DNA of 64,000 bases, taken from Chloroflexota bacterium. GTDB taxonomy: Bacteria > Chloroflexota > Dormibacteria > Dormibacterales > Dormibacteraceae. The stretch is taken from contig VBDR01000043.1 in NCBI GenBank assembly GCA_005882135.1, positions 1 to 64,000 of the forward strand. The letters are read 5' to 3'. The position numbers and the translations under genes were made by a program. Below the pieces are notes generated by a model. The model worked only from the letters and a program-made list of their open reading frames with translations, did not search any database and was not told the origin of the DNA. This document shows positions 15,587 through 23,849 of this stretch, piece after piece. Every line of letters starts with the position of its first letter. Positions within the stretch are counted from its first letter, which is position 1.

Positions 15587-16477
15587 GTGACGAAAGTCAT
15601 TTCGATGGCACAGGCCATCGAGCGCTTCGTCCCCGACGGCGCCACGATCGCGATGGGCGTCGCGCTGGAGGCGGTGATCCCTTTCGCCGCGGGACACGAG
15701 ATGATCAGGCAGCGGCGCCGGAACCTCGAGCTGGTCGGCCCGATCTCCGACGCGCTGTTCGATCAGCTGATCGGCGCGGGATGTGTGCGACGTGTGACCG
15801 CGGCCTGGATCGGCAATGTCTCCGAGGGGCTGGCCCATTGCTACCGGCGCGCTTGCGAGCACCGCGTTCCCGGACCGCTCGAGGTGCGCGACCACTCCAA
15901 CTTTTCGATCTCGCTTGCGCTGTGGGCGGCGGCGTGGAACGTGCCCAGCCTGCCCACGCGCACTCTCCTCGGCAGCGACATCCTGCGCACGAATCCCGAC
16001 CTGTCCCTCGGCGCGGGTCTGGTCCACGTGAAGGCCGTGCGGCCGGACGTCGCCATCGTCCACGCGCAGCGGGCGGACGAGCAAGGTCGAGCGCACGCAT
16101 GGGGTCCGCTTGGGATCACCGAGGAAGCGGGCCTGGCCGCGGAACGCGTGATCGTCAGCTGCGAGGAGCTCGTCGACCCGAGCGTGATCCTGAGCGACCC
16201 CAACCGGATCCTTTTTCCCGAGACCAGGGTGGCCGCGGTCGTGCACGAGCCCGGCGGGGCTCATCCATCGCCGGTTCAGGGGTTCTTCAAGCGCGACCAT
16301 GCCTTCTACCGGGAGTACGGGGAACGGTCGCGTACCGAGGAGGGATTCGAGCCCTGGCTGCGAGAGTGGGTTGTCGACGTGCCTGACCGCGCGGCGTACA
16401 TGCGCCGCATCGATGCCGGCGCTCTGCGGATCAAGCACCACCGATTGTCGGCCCCGGCTGATTTCGGCGATGACTGA
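15587..16477 (+). CDS. CoA-transferase family I, alpha subunit (GctA/IpdA-like)
   Basis: The 296-residue alpha subunit of a family I CoA-transferase-fold pair. Recognisable parts are VPDGATIAMGV, the helix AGHEMIRQRRRNLELVGP, TLLGSDILRTNPDL, HVKAVRPDVAIVHAQRADEQG and VSCEELVDPSVI. This arrangement is shared by glutaconate CoA-transferase GctA and by IpdA, the ring-opening hydrolase of steroid degradation. The downstream beta subunit overlaps by 8 bp. The neighbouring crotonase and aldehyde dehydrogenase support a catabolic CoA-ester pathway. Substrate cannot be settled by eye. Confidence 0.82.
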   Translation: MTKVISMAQAIERFVPDGATIAMGVALEAVIPFAAGHEMIRQRRRNLELVGPISDALFDQLIGAGCVRRVTAAWIGNVSEGLAHCYRRACEHRVPGPLEVRDHSNFSISLALWAAAWNVPSLPTRTLLGSDILRTNPDLSLGAGLVHVKAVRPDVAIVHAQRADEQGRAHAWGPLGITEEAGLAAERVIVSCEELVDPSVILSDPNRILFPETRVAAVVHEPGGAHPSPVQGFFKRDHAFYREYGERSRTEEGFEPWLREWVVDVPDRAAYMRRIDAGALRIKHHRLSAPADFGDD

Positions 16478-17267
16478 CAGCTACACGCCGCAGGAGCTGA
16501 TGGTCGCGGTGGCGTCGCGCGAGATCCGCGACGGAGACCTCGTCTTCGTCGGCATGCGGCTGCCGGTTCTCGCCTACGCGGTGGCGCGGAATGCCCACGC
16601 GCCGACCGCCCGCGGTCTGTTCGAGGTCGGCTTGATGCGCGACCAGCCTGCGGCGGCGTTTCTGGGCACGATGGGAGACCCTCCCAATGTCGTGGGCGCC
16701 CTGTGGGCGACGCGGATGTCGAACGTGATGGCGTTGATGGCGCAGGGACACGTCGACCTGGGATTCATCGGCGGCGCGGAGGTCGATCGATTCGGCAACC
16801 TCAACACCTCCTACGTGGGCGAGCCTCGCAGCCCGAAGGTCAAGCTGCCGGGGAGTGGGGGAGGCGCGGACATCGCGATTCTCAGCCGGCGGTGGGTGAC
16901 GTTGATGAGCCACGAGCGCCGCCGCCTCGTCGACCGCGTCTCTTTCATCACGTCGCCGGGCCATGGCGACGGGACGCCGGGTTGGCGGAAGCGCAATGGT
17001 CTGCTCGGAGGAGGACCGGCGGCGATCATCACGACACTCGGGGTCCTTCGGTTTCCCGAAGGTGGCGGCGAGGCATACCTCGCGTCGGTGCATCCGGGGT
17101 GCACCGTGGAGGACGTCCGTCGAGGGACCGGATGGGAGCTGAAGGTCGCGGACGATGTAAGCGAAACCTCAGCGCCGACGGAATCGGAGCTTGCCGCGAT
17201 TCGCAGGTTTGACCCAGATGGATTCTGGACAAGCCCCTCCGCCCGCTCCGCGGGCGCCTCCCCATGA
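16470..17267 (+). CDS. CoA-transferase family I, beta subunit (GctB/IpdB-like)
   Basis: Beta subunit, 265 aa, starting at the ATG that overlaps the alpha stop by 8 bp. Key segments are FIGGAEVDRFGNLNTSYVG, KLPGSGGGADIA, FITSPGHGDG and PAAIITTLGVLRF, all typical of GctB/IpdB. The final codons (SPSARSAGASP) and the TGA at 17265-17267 lie inside a palindromic element. The natural C-terminus has therefore been replaced or extended by repeat-derived residues; DPDGFW just before is near where homologues usually end. Confidence 0.83.
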   Translation: MTDSYTPQELMVAVASREIRDGDLVFVGMRLPVLAYAVARNAHAPTARGLFEVGLMRDQPAAAFLGTMGDPPNVVGALWATRMSNVMALMAQGHVDLGFIGGAEVDRFGNLNTSYVGEPRSPKVKLPGSGGGADIAILSRRWVTLMSHERRRLVDRVSFITSPGHGDGTPGWRKRNGLLGGGPAAIITTLGVLRFPEGGGEAYLASVHPGCTVEDVRRGTGWELKVADDVSETSAPTESELAAIRRFDPDGFWTSPSARSAGASP

Positions 17268-17276
17268 ATGGGGAGG
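17234..17276. repeat. Palindromic element supplying the stop codon of the CoA-transferase beta gene
   Basis: A GCCCGC-TCC-GCGGGC hairpin (17241-17255) is followed by the core CCTCCCCATGAATGGGGAGG (17257-17276). The TGA in the loop of the core terminates the upstream reading frame. Confidence 0.85.
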
Positions 17277-17295
17277 CTGATTCACCGCAGGCGAA

Positions 17296-18072
17296 CTACT
17301 CGCCTTTGAATTCCGGTTTGCGTTTCTCGCCGAAGGCCTTGATGCCTTCGTTGGCATCCTGGGACACGAAAACGCGGCTGATCGCCTCGCGCTCGATGGC
17401 CAGGCCCAGGTCCAGCGGAGCGTTGTAGCCCTGCGTGACCGCGAGCTTGGCGTGGCCGAGCGCGACGCTTGGCCCGGCCGCAAGCTTGGTCGCGTACTCG
17501 AGGGCTCCGTCGCGACATGCCGCTGCGTCTGGAAACAGGCGGTCGACCAAACCGGCTTCCTTCGCATGCGTCGGGGCCAGCGTCGTCGCATTGACGATCA
17601 TGTCGAGCCCCCTCGCAAGGCCAACCAATCGTGGAAGCCGCTGCGTGCCACCGCTACCCGGGAAGAGGCCGAGATTCAGCTCGGGAAGGCCGATCTGGTA
17701 CGAACCTTCGGAGGCGAAGCGCAGGTCGCATGCAAGGGCGAGCTCGAAACCGCCCCCGAGGCAGTGCCCAGAGATGGCGGCGATGAAGATGATCGGCGTG
17801 TTCTCCATCTTGCGAAACGATTCGTGCGCGAGCAGCGCGGTCATGACGCGCGAACGTGTCGTGCCGGACGCAAAGGCGCTCACGTCGGCGCCGGCGGAGA
17901 AGAACTTCTCGGAGGCGCTGGTGACAACCACGGCGTGGATGTCCTCATCGGCGCGCACGTCGTCGACCGCGCTCGCGAACGAGCGCAAAAAGGCGTAGTC
18001 GTAGCTGTTCGCGGGCGGCCGGTCGAGGACCATGATCCCAACACCGCCCTGCTTCTCCAATCTGACCGGCAT
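17296..18072 (-). CDS. Enoyl-CoA hydratase/isomerase
   Basis: Third crotonase in the window, 258 aa from the ATG at 18072. This start has a GGGAGGG Shine-Dalgarno at good spacing; the frame is open for seven more codons upstream. Hydratase signatures are present: FFSAGADVSAF, HCLGGGFELALACD with one catalytic Glu and IGLPELNLGLFPGSGGTQR with the other. It converges on the CoA-transferase pair, separated from it by a palindromic element, and is divergent from the aldehyde dehydrogenase. Confidence 0.9.
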   Translation of the reverse strand: MPVRLEKQGGVGIMVLDRPPANSYDYAFLRSFASAVDDVRADEDIHAVVVTSASEKFFSAGADVSAFASGTTRSRVMTALLAHESFRKMENTPIIFIAAISGHCLGGGFELALACDLRFASEGSYQIGLPELNLGLFPGSGGTQRLPRLVGLARGLDMIVNATTLAPTHAKEAGLVDRLFPDAAACRDGALEYATKLAAGPSVALGHAKLAVTQGYNAPLDLGLAIEREAISRVFVSQDANEGIKAFGEKRKPEFKGE

Positions 18073-18157
18073 ATCACGCCCTCCCGAGTCCAATTGCCGC
18101 GGCCCCGATAATTAATTATCGAAGCAGCGATAGAAACGAACTGACGGGGGGTGCCAA

Positions 18158-19588
18158 ATGGCAACCATGATCATCGAGGGTGACCGGACCAAGGCCGCGT
18201 CCGGCAAGTCGTACGAGGTTCGCAACCCGGCCACCGGCGAGGTCGTCGACGAGGTTCCGGCCGGCGGGCCCGCCGACGTCGACAAGGCCGCCCAGGCCGC
18301 AGCGAAAGCGTTCGGGTCCTGGTCGAAATTGCCCGCCAACCAGCGTCGCGAGATCCTGCACAAGGCCGCGCAGCACATGCTGTCGAAGGTCGAGGAGATC
18401 GCACCCATCCTCACCAAGGAGCAGGGCAAGACACTGCTCGAGTCGCGACTGGAAGCGCGACGTTTCGGTGAGAACATCGGCTGGTTCGCGGACCTGGCCG
18501 ACAAGATTCACGGCCAATACGTCCGCCTCCCCGACCTCACGACGTACGGCCTCGTCGTGCGCAAGCCGATCGGCGTGTGCGGTGCGATCGTGCCGTGGAA
18601 CTTTCCTCTGACGCTGGCGGCGAACAAGGTCGCGCCGGCGATCGCGGCGGGCAACACCGTGGTCCTCAAGCCCGCGAGCACCACACCCCTGGCGACCCTG
18701 GCGTGCATCGAGGCGCTCATCGATGGCGGTCTGCCCGAGGGAGTCGTCAACGTCGTCCTCGGCCAGGCGACCGGTGAGGCGATCGTCGGGCACCCCCTGA
18801 TCCGGAAGATCGCGCTCACCGGGTCGACGCCGACCGGCAAGCGCGTGATGGCGAAAGCATCCGAAACCTTGAAGAAGGTCACGCTCGAGCTCGGCGGCAG
18901 CGACCCTTGCATCGTGCTCGACGACGCCGACCTGGAGGGCGCCGCCCGGGCGATCTCGGTCGGGCGGTTCTTCAACTGCGGCCAGCAGTGCCTTTCGACC
19001 AAGCGCCTGTATGTGCAGGAAGGCGCGTACGACGCGCTGATGGAGAAGCTGGTCGCGCGTGCCGCCAAGCTCAAGCCGGGCAATGGGCTGGACAAGGACA
19101 GCCGCATGGGGCCGATGCACACGGAGACTCAGCGCGCGGAGGTCGAGGCCCAGGTCAAGGAGGCCGTCGACCGCGGTGCGAAGGTGGTTTATGGAGGCGG
19201 CCGGCCCAAGGGCTCCGAGTACGAGCACGGTTGGTTCATCGAGCCGACGATCATCGAAAACGTGCCCGACGGCGCCCGCATGTGGACCGAAGAGGTTTTC
19301 GGGCCGGCGCTGCCGGTGCGCAGGATCAAAGACCTCGACGAAGGCCTGCGCCTGGCCAACGACACGCAGTACGGCCTCGGCTCCTCGATCTGGACCGCGA
19401 ACATGGCGGCCGCGCACCGCGCCGTGCAGGAACTGGAGGCGGGCTACACGTGGGTGAACTCGATCGTCATCGCCCACGACGAGCTTCCGTTCGGAGGCAC
19501 CAAGCAGTCCGGCTTCGGGAAGGAGCATGGGGTGGAGGCCTTCATGCAGTACACCGAGGAGAAGTCGGTCGTTTACGGCGGGGTCTGA
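18158..19588 (+). CDS. NAD(P)-dependent aldehyde dehydrogenase, succinate-semialdehyde type
   Basis: A 476-residue aldehyde dehydrogenase. The oxyanion/cofactor region reads GAIVPWNFPL, followed by LKPASTTPL and ALTGSTPTGKRVM. The general base is in LELGGSDPCIVLDDAD and the catalytic Cys in FNCGQQCLSTKRLYV. The C-terminal motif is LPFGGTKQSGFGKE. It is most like the GabD group, but substrate range in this superfamily is hard to read from sequence. GGGGGGTG upstream of the ATG is the ribosome-binding site. Could supply acids from semialdehydes produced by the adjacent CoA-ester pathway. Confidence 0.9.
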   Translation: MATMIIEGDRTKAASGKSYEVRNPATGEVVDEVPAGGPADVDKAAQAAAKAFGSWSKLPANQRREILHKAAQHMLSKVEEIAPILTKEQGKTLLESRLEARRFGENIGWFADLADKIHGQYVRLPDLTTYGLVVRKPIGVCGAIVPWNFPLTLAANKVAPAIAAGNTVVLKPASTTPLATLACIEALIDGGLPEGVVNVVLGQATGEAIVGHPLIRKIALTGSTPTGKRVMAKASETLKKVTLELGGSDPCIVLDDADLEGAARAISVGRFFNCGQQCLSTKRLYVQEGAYDALMEKLVARAAKLKPGNGLDKDSRMGPMHTETQRAEVEAQVKEAVDRGAKVVYGGGRPKGSEYEHGWFIEPTIIENVPDGARMWTEEVFGPALPVRRIKDLDEGLRLANDTQYGLGSSIWTANMAAAHRAVQELEAGYTWVNSIVIAHDELPFGGTKQSGFGKEHGVEAFMQYTEEKSVVYGGV

Positions 19589-19614
19589 GTTACCGCGGGT
19601 AGTACTGAGTCGGG

Positions 19615-19812
19615 ATGAGGGTCGGGCTGGTCGTGGTTGGCGGCCTTGTCCTGCTCGTGGGCGCGGTTTTCGCCGGTCAGGGGCTCGGCTACATCCCGGG
19701 CAGCTTCATGACTGGGGACACGCGCTGGTTCTGGATCGGGTCGGGGATGGTCGTGGGCGGGCTTGTGCTGGGTGGGATCGCGCTCCTGCTGCGACCCGCG
19801 CGGCAGGGTTGA
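19615..19812 (+). CDS. Small two-helix membrane protein
   Basis: A 65-residue protein with a first transmembrane helix (LVVVGGLVLLVGAVFAG), a short loop with GYIPGSFMTGDTRWFW, and a second helix (GMVVGGLVLGGIALLL). The pattern GxGYIPGSxM before the second helix recurs in small uncharacterised membrane proteins of Actinobacteria and Chloroflexota. No functional data can be inferred. It follows the aldehyde dehydrogenase by 26 bp. Confidence 0.7.
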   Translation: MRVGLVVVGGLVLLVGAVFAGQGLGYIPGSFMTGDTRWFWIGSGMVVGGLVLGGIALLLRPARQG

Positions 19813-19904
19813 TCATCCCCACCCGGCGGCTGCCCCATCCCCCGCCTCCGGCGGGTACTTCCCCATAAATGGGGAAGAGCCGACCTCCCCACTGGGTGGG
19901 GAGG
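19813..19904. repeat. Two palindromic element copies in a convergent intergenic region
   Basis: Two core hairpins follow one another. The first is CTTCCCCATAAATGGGGAAG, with a compensatory change in both arms relative to other copies. The second has arms CCTCCCCA/TGGGGAGG, ending at 19904. A CCGCC-TCC-GGCGG hairpin precedes them. The matched changes in both arms of the first copy suggest selection or gene conversion keeping the hairpin. Confidence 0.85.
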
Positions 19905-19925
19905 TGAAGTTCCTAGCTACAAGAC

Positions 19926-20321
19926 TTAGGCGGTGCGGCCGTTGAGTCTGTCCCAGTGGGCTTGGCATTCGACGCAGCGCGTGGCGGCCGGCTGGTACTT
20001 CAGCCGGGCTTCAGGGATGCGGCGGCCGCAGCCCTCGCAGATCCCGTAGGCGCCCTCGCGCAGGCGCTCGAGCGCGCGCTCGACCTGCTCGCGGTTCTGG
20101 TCCAGGAGGTGGACGAGGAGGTCTGTCGTCTCCCGGTCCGACAAGGCCTGGGCCAGGTCGGTGTCCTCAGGGATCCCCGTGATCACGCCGCCCGTGACAT
20201 CGTTCAGCGGCCGGTGGAGGCCGGCTTCCTCACCGCACTGCGCGGCCAGGAGCTCCAGCCGCTTCCTGTCAGCCTCGAGTCTCTCCGCCGGAGCGTTTCC
20301 TGTCTTCTTCCGAATCGCCAT
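19926..20321 (-). CDS. DksA/TraR-type C4 zinc-finger protein
   Basis: A 131-residue protein with an N-terminal helical hairpin and a C-terminal zinc finger CEGCGRRIPEARLKYQPA...CVEC, the DksA/TraR arrangement (C-x2-C, about 17 residues, C-x2-C). DksA-family proteins bind the RNA polymerase secondary channel; the mid-hairpin here, DTDLAQALSDRETTD, provides acidic residues at the expected tip region. Actinobacterial relatives of this length (such as RbpA-unrelated DksA-like proteins) are poorly characterised. Not next to other transcription genes. Confidence 0.85.
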   Translation of the reverse strand: MAIRKKTGNAPAERLEADRKRLELLAAQCGEEAGLHRPLNDVTGGVITGIPEDTDLAQALSDRETTDLLVHLLDQNREQVERALERLREGAYGICEGCGRRIPEARLKYQPAATRCVECQAHWDRLNGRTA

Positions 20322-20430
20322 TGCAACAACCCCCCTCCAAACTCATTACCGCATCCGGCGTCGTTTGGATTCCGAGAGTCAGAACGCCTGCACCGACATG
20401 CGTACCCGCTCCCGCACAATTAGTCGCCGA

Positions 20431-21042
20431 ATGCCAACCCCGCTGCCAATCCCCCGGAGGATTCCCGCCGTGATCGTCCTGGTGCTCGCCCTGGCCGGTT
20501 GCCAGGTCGGCTCGGGCTCACACGCGGTGCCGAGCGTACCTCAGATGGGCGGCGATCTCAAGTGCCCAAAGAGTGACCACCCTTATGAGGATCCCCAGGC
20601 GGGATGGGGTTTCTGCTACCCGGGAAGCTGGAAGTACACCGAGCGTGCGCAGGCGAGCCAGAACCCACCAGGCCTTGACCTGACCTTCGACATCACCTAC
20701 GCGCCGGCGATCAGGACTGCGTGCAGCCCGGCCGCCCCGAGCACCGCTTCGCCGCGCGTGGCTGCCAGCCCGTGCCCGGGCGACTTCGCTTTCATGATCC
20801 TTTCCACCTATGAACGCGGTAGCTCAGCCGACCTCGCGAGCTGGGTGGGGGCCAACTTCAAGCCGGGGACCAATCTGGAAAGGATCTCCTGGGGGAACTC
20901 GGTCGAGGCGTCTCGCCTGCCAGACGGCCGCCGAATTGCGCTCACGCCGCATCACGTCGTGATCATGGACCTGCATTCGGGCCTGCTCGACCTCGAGTCC
21001 GAGATGTCGACCAGGCTCGGTACGTGGAAGTTCAGCTTCTAG
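20431..21042 (+). CDS. Putative secreted lipoprotein of unknown function
   Basis: From the ATG at 20431 the protein has a basic start (MPTPLPIPRR), a hydrophobic stretch and the lipobox LALAGCQ, so it is probably exported and lipid-anchored. The mature part has four Cys (KCPK, GFCY, TACS, SPCP) that could form disulfides and contains WGFCYPGSWKYTE. No family recognised. Alternative starts are ATG 20398 and GTG 20470; the last has the best Shine-Dalgarno (GGAGG, 9 nt) but would remove the positive n-region. Confidence 0.7.
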   Translation: MPTPLPIPRRIPAVIVLVLALAGCQVGSGSHAVPSVPQMGGDLKCPKSDHPYEDPQAGWGFCYPGSWKYTERAQASQNPPGLDLTFDITYAPAIRTACSPAAPSTASPRVAASPCPGDFAFMILSTYERGSSADLASWVGANFKPGTNLERISWGNSVEASRLPDGRRIALTPHHVVIMDLHSGLLDLESEMSTRLGTWKFSF

Positions 21043-21047
21043 GCGCT

Positions 21048-21389
21048 TTAGCTCGGCCTCCGGAACATCGACTGCATCTTGATCGCCAGCCCCATGTCGC
21101 CTTTGATCTTCAGCTTGCCCTGCATGAAGGCGGCGGTGGCGTCCATCTGACCGGTCATGATCTTGACCCAGTCGTGGGCGTCCGCCAGCAGGGTCAGGTT
21201 GGCGGGCTCGCCCGGGTCACCCTTGCCAGACTCGGCCTTGCCGTCGTGGATGCGGACCCACCACTTGCCGCCCCCGTCACCGCTGAGGTCGAACTGGATG
21301 GTGGCTTTGGTCGTCGCGGACTTCTCTGGGATCAGGTATTCGGGCATGGCCTCGACGATCTGGTCGGGGGTCATCTGGACTTCAGACAT
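21048..21389 (-). CDS. SCP2 sterol-carrier domain protein
   Basis: A 113-residue single-domain SCP2 protein: KATIQFDLSGDGGGKWWVRI, then a strand ADLTLLADAHDWVKIMTG-like segment and MQGKLKIKGDMGLAIKMQ, all characteristic of the fold that binds lipids or acyl-CoA. The ATG at 21389 has GGAGGAG about 4 nt upstream; the frame upstream of it is not coding. It ends 5 bp from the convergent lipoprotein gene and is divergent from an MBL-fold gene, with an inverted repeat between. Confidence 0.87.
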   Translation of the reverse strand: MSEVQMTPDQIVEAMPEYLIPEKSATTKATIQFDLSGDGGGKWWVRIHDGKAESGKGDPGEPANLTLLADAHDWVKIMTGQMDATAAFMQGKLKIKGDMGLAIKMQSMFRRPS

Positions 21390-21424
21390 CGGCTCCTCCA
21401 ATGAAGCAAGGGGTTTCATTTTTA

Positions 21425-21438
21425 GTACGTTCGAGTAC
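21425..21438. promoter_or_regulatory. Inverted repeat in a divergent promoter region
   Basis: GTACGTTCGAGTAC has matching GTAC ends around an imperfectly symmetric centre. It lies between the divergent SCP2 and MBL-fold genes, 36 bp and 42 bp from their starts, where an operator for both would be expected. No regulator gene is adjacent. Confidence 0.3.
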
Positions 21439-21479
21439 AGTCCGCTACCCATCTTAGCCCGCTCAAGGACAATGCCGGG

Positions 21480-22457
21480 GTGGCCATCGAGCTCTCTCTG
21501 AGCGAGGTTGCGGCGGGCGTCTTCGAGCTCCGTCTGCCGATTCCATTCGAAGACGGGCTCGTCAACGTTTTTCTCTTCACGGACGGGGCTGAAGCCGACC
21601 TGCTCGACTGCGGCATGAATTCCGAGGAGTCGCTCGACGCCATCCACCGCGCGCTCGAGCAGCTAGGCTCGCGAAAGCTGCGCCGCCTCATGGTCACGCA
21701 CATCCACCCCGACCACTACGGCGCGGCCGGCATGCTCGCAGGCGATGGTCTCGCGGACCTGTACATCCATCGCCTCGAGGTCCCCCTGGTGCATCCGCGA
21801 TACGTCGAGCTCGAGCACCTGGTCGCGGAGGTCCGGCATTACCTGTTGGTCAACGGAGTGCCTCCGGACGAGGCAGAGGTGTTGAGCAACTCGCAGCGCT
21901 CGCTCAGCCAGGTCGTGAAGACAGCGGAGCCGTCGGTGCAGCTCGACGGCGCCGAATCCGTCCAGATGGGGAGCCGCCAGCTCCGCGTTGAATGGACGCC
22001 GGGCCATTCGCCAGGACACATCTGCCTGTACGAGCCGGCCGAGGGGCTGCTGTTTGCCGGCGACCACATCCTGCCGGAGCTGTCTCCGAACATCGGCCTG
22101 CATCCGCAGAGCACGCCAGACCCGTTGCATGAATACCTTCTTGGACTCGCGCGCATGAGCGCGTACACGCCCAAGCTCGTCCTGCCCGCGCACGGCCGTC
22201 CCTTCACTGAGGTGACTGCCCGCGTCGACGCGCTCGTCTCACATCATCGGCGGCGCCTGGATCAGATCCTCGAGATTCTCGGCCGGGAAGAAAAATCCGG
22301 CTGGCAGGTGGCGCTGGACCTGTGGGGCCCGCGTGACAATCTTTACGAGAAGCGGCTGGCCCTGCAGGAGGGACTCGCGCATCTGCAGGCGCTGGCCGTG
22401 GAAGCCCGCGTCGGCAAGTCGGTTACGCCCGGCTCCGTGCGCTGGCGGCGGGCCTGA
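21480..22457 (+). CDS. MBL-fold metallohydrolase
   Basis: A 325-residue metallo-beta-lactamase-fold hydrolase. The metal motif is THIHPDHYGAAGML; further ligands are in WTPGHSPGHI, FAGDHILPEL and LPAHGRP. A C-terminal helical/winged-helix-like extension (residues about 240-325) contains HHRRRLDQILEIL, as in the LACTB2/glyoxalase-II-like group that acts on thioesters or RNA. GTG start. Its 3' end overlaps the convergent DegV gene by 35 bp. Confidence 0.85.
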   Translation: MAIELSLSEVAAGVFELRLPIPFEDGLVNVFLFTDGAEADLLDCGMNSEESLDAIHRALEQLGSRKLRRLMVTHIHPDHYGAAGMLAGDGLADLYIHRLEVPLVHPRYVELEHLVAEVRHYLLVNGVPPDEAEVLSNSQRSLSQVVKTAEPSVQLDGAESVQMGSRQLRVEWTPGHSPGHICLYEPAEGLLFAGDHILPELSPNIGLHPQSTPDPLHEYLLGLARMSAYTPKLVLPAHGRPFTEVTARVDALVSHHRRRLDQILEILGREEKSGWQVALDLWGPRDNLYEKRLALQEGLAHLQALAVEARVGKSVTPGSVRWRRA

Positions 22458-23316
22458 TTCCAAGGGGCAGCAGGCCGGCCGGATAGCAACCGACCCCGAC
22501 CACTCCCGGCCCGGCGTGCGCGCCCACGACCGGCCCAAGCGGCTGGATCATCAGCGTCTCCGCAATCGGTTCCAGCTCGCGCGCGACGCGCTCGGCGTCA
22601 CCTTCGGCGTCGGCGTGTCCGACGATCACGCACAGGCCCTGGCCCTGGTCCACCTCGCGCGTCAGCTCGACGATGCGGTTCAGCGCGCGCTCGAAAGTGC
22701 GGACGCGTTCCAGCGGGGTGACGAGGCCATCGCGGATGCACAGCACCGGTTTCACCTGCAGCACTGAACCGAGCATCGCGCTCGCGCGACCGATGCGCCC
22801 GCCTCGTCTCAAGAACTCGAGCGTGGCGACCGAGAAGTACGTCTGCACCTGGTCGCGCATCGCGCTCATCTTCTTCACCACCGCCTCGGCATCAGCGCCT
22901 TTGGCCACCATCTCGGTGGCGGCGAGGGTCAGCAACCCCAATGACATCGACACCAGCTGTGAGTCGACGACGTGCACTCTGGTCGGGTCTGTCATCTCAG
23001 CGCCCTGCATGGCCGATGCATACGTGCCGCTCAACTTTTGCGAGATGTGAATCGAGACCACCTGCGAGTGGCTGCTCAGGAGCTGCGTATAGGCCTCGGC
23101 GAATCTGCCTGGCGAAGGCTGTGACGTGGTGGGATGCGTGGTCGCGTTGGGGAGCTTGCGATAGAACTCGGTTGGCTTGATGTCGACGCCGTCGAGAAGC
23201 TCGCGGCCTTCGAAGTTCAGCGTCAGGGGAACGATCGTGATGCCTCGGGCTTTGACGAGCTGCGCTGGAAGGTCGGCCGTCGAGTCGGTCACGATTGCGA
23301 CCTTGTTTTCGGTCAC
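22423..23316 (-). CDS. DegV-family fatty-acid-binding protein
   Basis: A 297-residue DegV (FakB-like) protein. The N-terminal VAIVTDSTADLP, the fatty-acid-carboxylate site around HISQKLSGTY, the RGGRIGR motif and GAHAGPGVVGVG near the end are all present. In Firmicutes these proteins present exogenous fatty acids to the kinase FakA; no fakA is nearby. The C-terminus extends about 20 residues beyond the last motif and overlaps the MBL gene on the other strand. Confidence 0.92.
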   Translation of the reverse strand: MTENKVAIVTDSTADLPAQLVKARGITIVPLTLNFEGRELLDGVDIKPTEFYRKLPNATTHPTTSQPSPGRFAEAYTQLLSSHSQVVSIHISQKLSGTYASAMQGAEMTDPTRVHVVDSQLVSMSLGLLTLAATEMVAKGADAEAVVKKMSAMRDQVQTYFSVATLEFLRRGGRIGRASAMLGSVLQVKPVLCIRDGLVTPLERVRTFERALNRIVELTREVDQGQGLCVIVGHADAEGDAERVARELEPIAETLMIQPLGPVVGAHAGPGVVGVGCYPAGLLPLGIRPAASARSRA

Positions 23317-23849
23317 TCTGCCGGCCTGTCTGCTTTCGGGTCATCACGTCGCCGGTTCCTCCGCAACGGAAAAACACGGTCCTCCATCGGTTTGAGGGCG
23401 ACCAGGACGATGACCACAACAAGCGTCGTGAAAATCGCCACGCCGTAGTACGCGAATCCAACGGCCATCCCGATCGAGGCGGCGACCCAGATCGACGCGG
23501 CCGTGGTGAGGCCTTTTACCTCTTCGCCCTGGCGGAGGATGCTGCCGGCACCCAGAAACCCGACGCCGGTCACGATCTGTGCAGCGATTCGAGTGGGGTC
23601 TACCGGCGCACCGAACTGAGGTATCAAACCCAGGCCGGTGAACATGCACGAACCCGCGCTGATCAGCGCGATCGTGCGCAGGCCGGCGGGATGGCCGCGG
23701 AATTCGCGCTCGGCGCCGAGGATGAGTCCGAGAGCGAGGGCGATCATCACGCGTATGGCGAGGTCGACCTCGCCGGTAAGGTGCGTGTTGTCAGCCCCGG
23801 CCGGGGCGACCTCCGGGCCTGTCCTGTGCGCCGGGCTCGTCCTTGGCAC
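23313..23849 (-). CDS. MgtC/SapB-family membrane protein
   Basis: About 178 aa. The MgtC domain begins at LAIRVMIALALGLILGAERE, followed by GHPAGLRTIALISAGSC, VGFLGAGSILRQG and LTTAASIWVAASIGMAVG, giving four predicted helices and a basic cytoplasmic tail. The start is uncertain: GTG 23849 overlaps the upstream nuclease gene by 59 bp, and no closer start preserves the first helix. MgtC proteins are linked to growth at low Mg2+ and to virulence; here a housekeeping role is more likely. The stop overlaps the DegV start by 4 bp. Confidence 0.87.
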   Translation of the reverse strand: MPRTSPAHRTGPEVAPAGADNTHLTGEVDLAIRVMIALALGLILGAEREFRGHPAGLRTIALISAGSCMFTGLGLIPQFGAPVDPTRIAAQIVTGVGFLGAGSILRQGEEVKGLTTAASIWVAASIGMAVGFAYYGVAIFTTLVVVIVLVALKPMEDRVFPLRRNRRRDDPKADRPAE

